Assembly: GCF_023062595.1 (NCBI RefSeq)
Contig: NZ_JALLAN010000004.1
Coordinates: 1-64,000 of the forward strand
Direction: 5' to 3'
Length of the DNA: 64,000 nucleotides
Source: Arthrobacter rhizosphaerae
GTDB taxonomy: Bacteria; Actinomycetota; Actinomycetes; Actinomycetales; Micrococcaceae
Made by a program: the position numbers and the translations under genes. This document shows, in pieces, positions 60,012 to 64,000 of the stretch (its first letter is position 1; each line of letters starts with the position of its first letter). The notes beneath the pieces were generated by a model that searched no databases, was not told the origin of the DNA, and saw nothing but the letters and a program-made list of their open reading frames with translations.

Positions 60012-61217
60012 ATGTCTGAAATTACGGCCGGGACGCCTCAGTTGCTGCGGCGGGTGAATGCCGAGGCCATTTTGCTAGTGATGCGTTCAACCACCGCAGT
60101 CACCGTGACAGAGCTGATTGAGGCAACCGGCCTGACACGGGCCACAGTGATCGCCGTCTGCGAAGATCTGGAGCAGCGGGGATGGGTGCGGGAACTTCCA
60201 AACCAGCGCGATTTCGGGGGATACCAGAAAGGGCGCCCGGCGCGGCGGTTCGAACTCAATGAGCGTGCGGGTTACGTCCTCGGAGTAGACGTGGGCGTAG
60301 CAAAGACAACAGTGGTGGTGGCTGACTTACGCGGCACACTGCAGGGCCGCGCGAGCCAGCCCTTCCGGTCAGCCGAGATCCCGGCAACGGAAAGGATCGA
60401 GGTCATCGACCGCACGGCCATCGCCGCTCTGGAGGACGCCGGAGCATCTCCCCAGGACGTTATGTCAGTCTGCGTTGGCATCGCCGCTCCCGTTGACCGC
60501 AAGGGGGACGTCCTGGTCACGCAGAGCTTTTGGGGCAAGTTCGACGTCGGACTTCGCTCCGCACTCACGGACCTGCACGGCTGGAACGTCCTGCTGGAGA
60601 ACGACGCAAATCTTGCGGCCCTGGGCGAACGATGGCGCGGATCAGCCGTTGGCATCGACGACGTTGTGGTGATTCTCGCCAGTGAGCGCTTTGGCTCCGG
60701 GGTCATCGAAGACGGCAGGCTGCTTCGGGGATCCGGCGGAGGTTTCGGCGAGATGGCCTATCTGGACCTCGTGGAAGGCGTTGGCGATCCCTTCGGCATC
60801 GCTTCACTGGCACGGCGCTGGGCCGCGGAAGCCCTCGCCAGCCCCGCTAAGACAACCTTGCGCCCGTCAGCACCGGGCACTGAGGTAGAGGCAGAGGATG
60901 TTTTTGCGGCCGCTGCGGCCGGCGACGCCGTCGCCCTGGCCATCCTCGACCGTCTGTCGGACCGCGTGGCGCGGGTGGTGGCCACGGTCTCCACCATGGT
61001 GAACCCCGAACTTGTGGTGATCGGCGGCGGCGTTGCAAAGTCCGCCGGCGTCCTGCTGGAGTCAGTGGCCGAACGCCTCCCGCAACTGACCGCCACGCCG
61101 CCTCGCCTGGCCGCCTCGCCCCTGGGCGATGCCATCGTCACCGTCGGGGCAGTGCGCCGCGCCTTGGACCACGTCGAAGCCAATTGGCTTGAAATGGAAC
61201 CTGCCGCAGCATCCTGA
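60012..61217 (+). CDS. ROK-family transcriptional regulator without zinc motif
   Basis: 401 residues from the ATG at 60012, with GGGAGG upstream. N-terminal winged helix (TVTELIEATGLTRATV), then a ROK domain with VLGVDVGVAKTTVVV and LENDANLAALGE. The CxCGxxGC zinc motif usual in ROK proteins is absent; GEMAYLDLVEGVGDPFG stands in its place without a cysteine. Divergent from the alpha-glucoside operon, whose operator it probably binds. Its inducer is presumably a sugar or sugar phosphate. Confidence 0.9.
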   Translation: MSEITAGTPQLLRRVNAEAILLVMRSTTAVTVTELIEATGLTRATVIAVCEDLEQRGWVRELPNQRDFGGYQKGRPARRFELNERAGYVLGVDVGVAKTTVVVADLRGTLQGRASQPFRSAEIPATERIEVIDRTAIAALEDAGASPQDVMSVCVGIAAPVDRKGDVLVTQSFWGKFDVGLRSALTDLHGWNVLLENDANLAALGERWRGSAVGIDDVVVILASERFGSGVIEDGRLLRGSGGGFGEMAYLDLVEGVGDPFGIASLARRWAAEALASPAKTTLRPSAPGTEVEAEDVFAAAAAGDAVALAILDRLSDRVARVVATVSTMVNPELVVIGGGVAKSAGVLLESVAERLPQLTATPPRLAASPLGDAIVTVGAVRRALDHVEANWLEMEPAAAS

Positions 61218-61234
61218 CCGCAGTCTGTTAGCGC

Positions 61235-61894
61235 TCAGTAGACGGTCTGCAGGGCTGCAGCTATGGGCAATGAGCCGTCCCGGAACTCGATGGTGCGTCC
61301 GGCAGTCTCCGGAAGGCCAAGCACGGCCGCGGCCACCAGCGCCACGTTTGCACGGGAGGTGGCTTTGCCCTTTGAGGTGTCTGCCGGGTTGACGTCGATG
61401 AGCCCGTTCCCCGGGCCGTTGGTGAGGGTACCCGGGCCGAGGATGGTCCATTGGAGACCGCTCCCCCGCAGATATTCATCCGCAGCGGCCTTCGCGTCGG
61501 CGTAGGGGAAAAAGCCGTTGTCCTCCGGAACACCGTGTCCGGGCCCGGCGCCCAGATACGAGACCATGATGTACCGCCGTACGTCAGCTGCTGCCGCCGC
61601 ATCCATCGAGCGGATGGCGGCGTCCCTGTCCACCGCATAGGTGCGTGCCGGATTGCCGCCTCCTGCGCCTGCCGACCACACCACAGCATCGTGGTTCTGC
61701 AGGGCGACGGCGAGCTCCGCCGTCGTCGAGGTTTCAACGTCAAGGATGGACGGCGTTGCACCGGTGGCGGCGACATCGTCCAGATGGTCCGGATTGCGGA
61801 TGTAGGACGTGACGCCCTGCCCCTGTGCGGAGAGAATGGTGGAGAGCTGCAAGGCCACTTTGCCGTGGCCGCCGATGATGGCAATACGCGTCAT
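61235..61894 (-). CDS. Atypical SDR NAD(P)-binding protein
   Basis: 219 residues. Rossmann motif GGHGKVALQLS at the N terminus, DAVVWSAGAGGGNPARTYAVDRDA in the middle, YIMVSYLGAG with the tyrosine region, and WTILGPGTLTNGPG near the C terminus, typical of the SDR5 NAD(P)H-binding group. No C-terminal substrate domain. Convergent with the ROK gene and divergent from rtcB over 47 bases. Function unknown. Confidence 0.85.
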   Translation of the reverse strand: MTRIAIIGGHGKVALQLSTILSAQGQGVTSYIRNPDHLDDVAATGATPSILDVETSTTAELAVALQNHDAVVWSAGAGGGNPARTYAVDRDAAIRSMDAAAAADVRRYIMVSYLGAGPGHGVPEDNGFFPYADAKAAADEYLRGSGLQWTILGPGTLTNGPGNGLIDVNPADTSKGKATSRANVALVAAAVLGLPETAGRTIEFRDGSLPIAAALQTVY

Positions 61895-61941
61895 GCAATC
61901 ATTGTGCCTCAGGCGGCCGCCTGGGGCGGGAAGGAGCCGTG

Positions 61942-63111
61942 ATGCAGCAGGTCAACGCAAAGTACATCAACTTCGCGTCCATCATCGACAAGAGCACGCT
62001 GGAGCAGAACCTGAAGACATCCTCCATGCCCTTCATCTGGCCGCACCTTGCTTCGATGCCGGACGCGCACCTTGGGAAGGGCGCCGCCGTGGGGTCGGTC
62101 ATCCCCACGGTGGGCGCAATCATTCCGGCTGCAGTCGGCGTCGACATCGGATGCGGGATGATCGCGGTCCGCACACAATTCAGCCTCCCTGACCTGGACC
62201 GCAGGGACCGGAAGGTACTGCGGGTGGCCATCGAACAGGCCATCCCCTTGTCGGCCGGAAAGAACAACCGAAGGCTGACCGAAAGTGCCGCGGCAAGGGC
62301 CAAGGTCCTTGAGGCCGATGCCAGGAATGCAGGGTTCAACCCGTCCACCTATCTTGAGAACTGGGACCTCCAGCTCGGGACCCTCGGATCGGGAAACCAC
62401 TTCATCGAAGTTTCCCTGGACCAGGATGATCATGTTTGGCTGTTCCTGCATTCCGGCTCGCGGGGCGTGGGAAACAGAATCGCGCAGCACCACATCGTTG
62501 TGGCCCAGGAGTACTGCCGACGCCGGTCCATCACTGTGCCGGACCGGGACCTTGCGTACCTGGAGGAGGGCACGCTGGAATTCAGCCGGTACATCGCCGA
62601 ACTGATGTGGGCGCAGAAGTTCGCCCTGCTGAACCGTGAGGAGATGATGGATCGGGTTGTCCGTGCCGTGACGCATTGGATGGGAGAGCCCGTGGTGGAG
62701 AAGGAGCGCATCAACTGCCATCACAACTACACCACCAGGGAACGCCATTTCGGGAAGGAAGTGTGGTTGTCCCGGAAGGGAGCCATTGACGCCTCCCCAG
62801 GCAGACCCGGCCTCATTCCGGGGTCCATGGGAACCAGGTCCTACGTGGTGGAGGGGAAGGGATTCGCACCTTCCTTGAATTCAGCGCCGCACGGGGCGGG
62901 GCGGGAGTATTCCCGTACAGCCGCACGGAAGACCTTCTCCCGGGAGGAACTGCGCAAAGCCATGAAAGGCATTGAGTACAGGGATACGGACGCGTTCATC
63001 GACGAAATCCCTGCCGCCTACAAGGACATCGACATTGTTATGCAGGACGCCGAGGACCTCGTGGCTGTGAGGGCAACGCTGCGCCAGATCATCAACGTGA
63101 AAGGTGACTAG
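61942..63111 (+). CDS. rtcB: RtcB-type RNA ligase
   Basis: 389 residues from the ATG at 61942 (GAAGGAG lies 5 bases upstream; a GTG one codon earlier is possible). RtcB joins 3'-phosphate or 2',3'-cyclic phosphate to 5'-OH RNA ends using GTP and manganese. Metal and catalytic motifs are all present: GVDIGCGM, GSGNHFIE, HSGSRGVGN, CHHNY, PGSMGTRSYVVEG and the guanylylated histidine in SAPHGAGRE. It is shorter than the E. coli-like 408 residues but complete. No rtcA or regulator gene is adjacent. Target RNA unknown. Confidence 0.93.
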   Translation: MQQVNAKYINFASIIDKSTLEQNLKTSSMPFIWPHLASMPDAHLGKGAAVGSVIPTVGAIIPAAVGVDIGCGMIAVRTQFSLPDLDRRDRKVLRVAIEQAIPLSAGKNNRRLTESAAARAKVLEADARNAGFNPSTYLENWDLQLGTLGSGNHFIEVSLDQDDHVWLFLHSGSRGVGNRIAQHHIVVAQEYCRRRSITVPDRDLAYLEEGTLEFSRYIAELMWAQKFALLNREEMMDRVVRAVTHWMGEPVVEKERINCHHNYTTRERHFGKEVWLSRKGAIDASPGRPGLIPGSMGTRSYVVEGKGFAPSLNSAPHGAGREYSRTAARKTFSREELRKAMKGIEYRDTDAFIDEIPAAYKDIDIVMQDAEDLVAVRATLRQIINVKGD

Positions 63112-63207
63112 TCCGGGTCGCTGTTTGGCCGCCCGCGGGTTGGGGTACGTGAAGGGTGCAGCGGTAGTACGTTGCACCGATTCTTAGGAGAGTCTTAGGA
63201 GAACTGC

Positions 63208-63561
63208 ATGAACTACTCGGCCAGCCCCAATGAAAAGGCAATCACCGCCGGTGAACTGAACCGCAGCCACGTCGGTCACACCATCAGCTTCCAGTCGAAC
63301 GACTTCACGGTGGTTTTCGGGCGGATCGCGGGAATTGCAAGAACTGACGTCCAGGTCTATCTGTCCCTGGATGGTGTATCAGGCGGCACCCATTTGAAGG
63401 ACGAGTACGACCTCCCCGTCGGCCATGAGGTCTACCTGCAGCTGGATCCCCTGAGCGGGGCAGGAAAGGCCCTCTCAGACGCGGAGAAGACCATCAAGGA
63501 AAAGCTGGACGACATCGTTCGGAACCTTCGGGACCGGGAGCAAAAGGCCGGTTCCGAGTAA
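63208..63561 (+). CDS. Small soluble protein, function unknown
   Basis: 117 residues, ATG start. The leader carries two copies of TCTTAGGAGA (63181-63190 and 63193-63202), the second a normal ribosome-binding site. The N-terminal 80 residues look beta-rich (TISFQSNDFTVVFGRIAGI, DVQVYLSLDGVSGGTHLKDE); the last 30 form a charged helix (AEKTIKEKLDDIVRNLRD). No family recognised. Confidence 0.75.
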   Translation: MNYSASPNEKAITAGELNRSHVGHTISFQSNDFTVVFGRIAGIARTDVQVYLSLDGVSGGTHLKDEYDLPVGHEVYLQLDPLSGAGKALSDAEKTIKEKLDDIVRNLRDREQKAGSE

Positions 63562-63588
63562 GCGCTCAAGGACCTGCCGGCCCCTGCG

Positions 63589-64000
63589 ATGAAACGAAGA
63601 TGGCTGTCCGTAACCGTCTTAATCTTCGTGCTGCTGGCCACGGGCTGCGAAGGCCCCGTACCGTTCCAAACAGACACCGACCCTCCCGAAGTCTCCGGGT
63701 CACCGCCGACACAGGCTCCGACGTCGCCCCGGACGACGGCGGCCCAGACACCCGCGCCCGCAGCGACGATCCTCCGGCCCGGCAAGTACAGGTTCAACGC
63801 GGCCACGGGCGCAACCGGGACAATGGAAATCCCCGCTCCGCCAGTGCCTGGGATCGAAGAACTCAGGACCTTTGTGAATGAAGCTCCGGTCACGTACCTC
63901 ACCGCCGTCGTCGATAACCGGCAGGGATCGGTCGCTATCAATATGGACAGCATCAGCATTTTCACCCCGGAAGGTGCCGAATATAAATATCAGAGCGCAT
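63589..64000 (+). CDS. Lipoprotein, truncated by the window end
   Basis: Open from the ATG at 63589 to the window edge (137 codons, no stop). MKRRWLSVTVLIFVLLATGC is a lipoprotein signal with lipobox LATGC. A Pro/Thr-rich linker (about residues 22-65) precedes the start of a beta-rich domain. The frame has the codon bias of the neighbouring genes, and the signal is unambiguous. Function unknown; the C terminus is not visible. Confidence 0.75.
   Translation, partial: MKRRWLSVTVLIFVLLATGCEGPVPFQTDTDPPEVSGSPPTQAPTSPRTTAAQTPAPAATILRPGKYRFNAATGATGTMEIPAPPVPGIEELRTFVNEAPVTYLTAVVDNRQGSVAINMDSISIFTPEGAEYKYQSA

Overview
The window is high-GC and strongly actinobacterial. It has mycothiol synthase (mshD) beside a GlnR-type regulator, ppk1 overlapping a mutT1-type gene, a 1299-residue RpoC with a 1172-residue RpoB, and an acidic N-terminal extension on NusG. 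Many genes also look leaderless. Gene content and order suggest a Micrococcaceae chromosome (Arthrobacter/Pseudarthrobacter-like); the genus is an inference from familiarity, not from a search.

Layout. Bases 1-12500 (minus strand) hold the core information-processing block: str operon rpsL-rpsG-fusA-tuf, and rpoB-rpoC. Bases 12849-17232 carry a small lipoprotein, a thiolase, a YbaK-type deacylase and a Tat-exported 5'-nucleotidase. Bases 17405-25128 (minus) carry tRNA-Trp, secE, nusG, rplK, rplA, three consecutive double-GNAT acetyltransferase paralogs, and rplJ-rplL behind a leader with an intrinsic attenuator. Bases 25399-31325 hold an aminotransferase and a PspC/LiaF-type envelope-stress cluster (response regulator and PspC-sensor kinase divergent from three PspC/membrane proteins). 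Bases 31484-36466 hold pfkA, a GNAT, and a convergent minus-strand group (membrane protein, 37-residue membrane peptide, nitrobindin-like protein, YgfZ, ankyrin protein).

Bases 36854-42143 hold glnR-mshD-ppk1-mutT1. The glnR-mshD spacer contains a long perfect terminator followed by a compact structured element that on the minus strand resembles a tRNA lacking a D-arm. Bases 42190-44298 are a self-contained regulatory module: a perfect 14-bp-arm palindrome, a large uncharacterised membrane protein and a YtrA-type GntR repressor. It is followed by thyA-dfrA-small membrane protein and asd. Bases 47159-48723 carry an orphan AbiEi/DUF559 endonuclease-like gene flanked on both sides by related GC-rich repeats. 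Bases 48724-54704 hold an AlkZ-like protein, murB, a MaoC dehydratase pair, a DUF2797 protein and a CoA-ester lyase. Bases 54857-61217 are an alpha-glucoside uptake/hydrolysis operon (GH13 enzyme, two permeases, binding protein) divergent from a ROK regulator, with a palindrome sitting in the operon promoter. The window ends with an SDR protein, rtcB, a small hypothetical and a truncated lipoprotein gene.

A window-wide pattern is the hexamer TAnnnT exactly 6 (once 7) bases before the start codon of about a dozen genes that mostly lack a Shine-Dalgarno sequence. This is the expected layout for leaderless mRNAs and it settles several starts. No insertion sequence, CRISPR array, prophage or resistance cassette was seen; most of the window is conserved chromosomal backbone.
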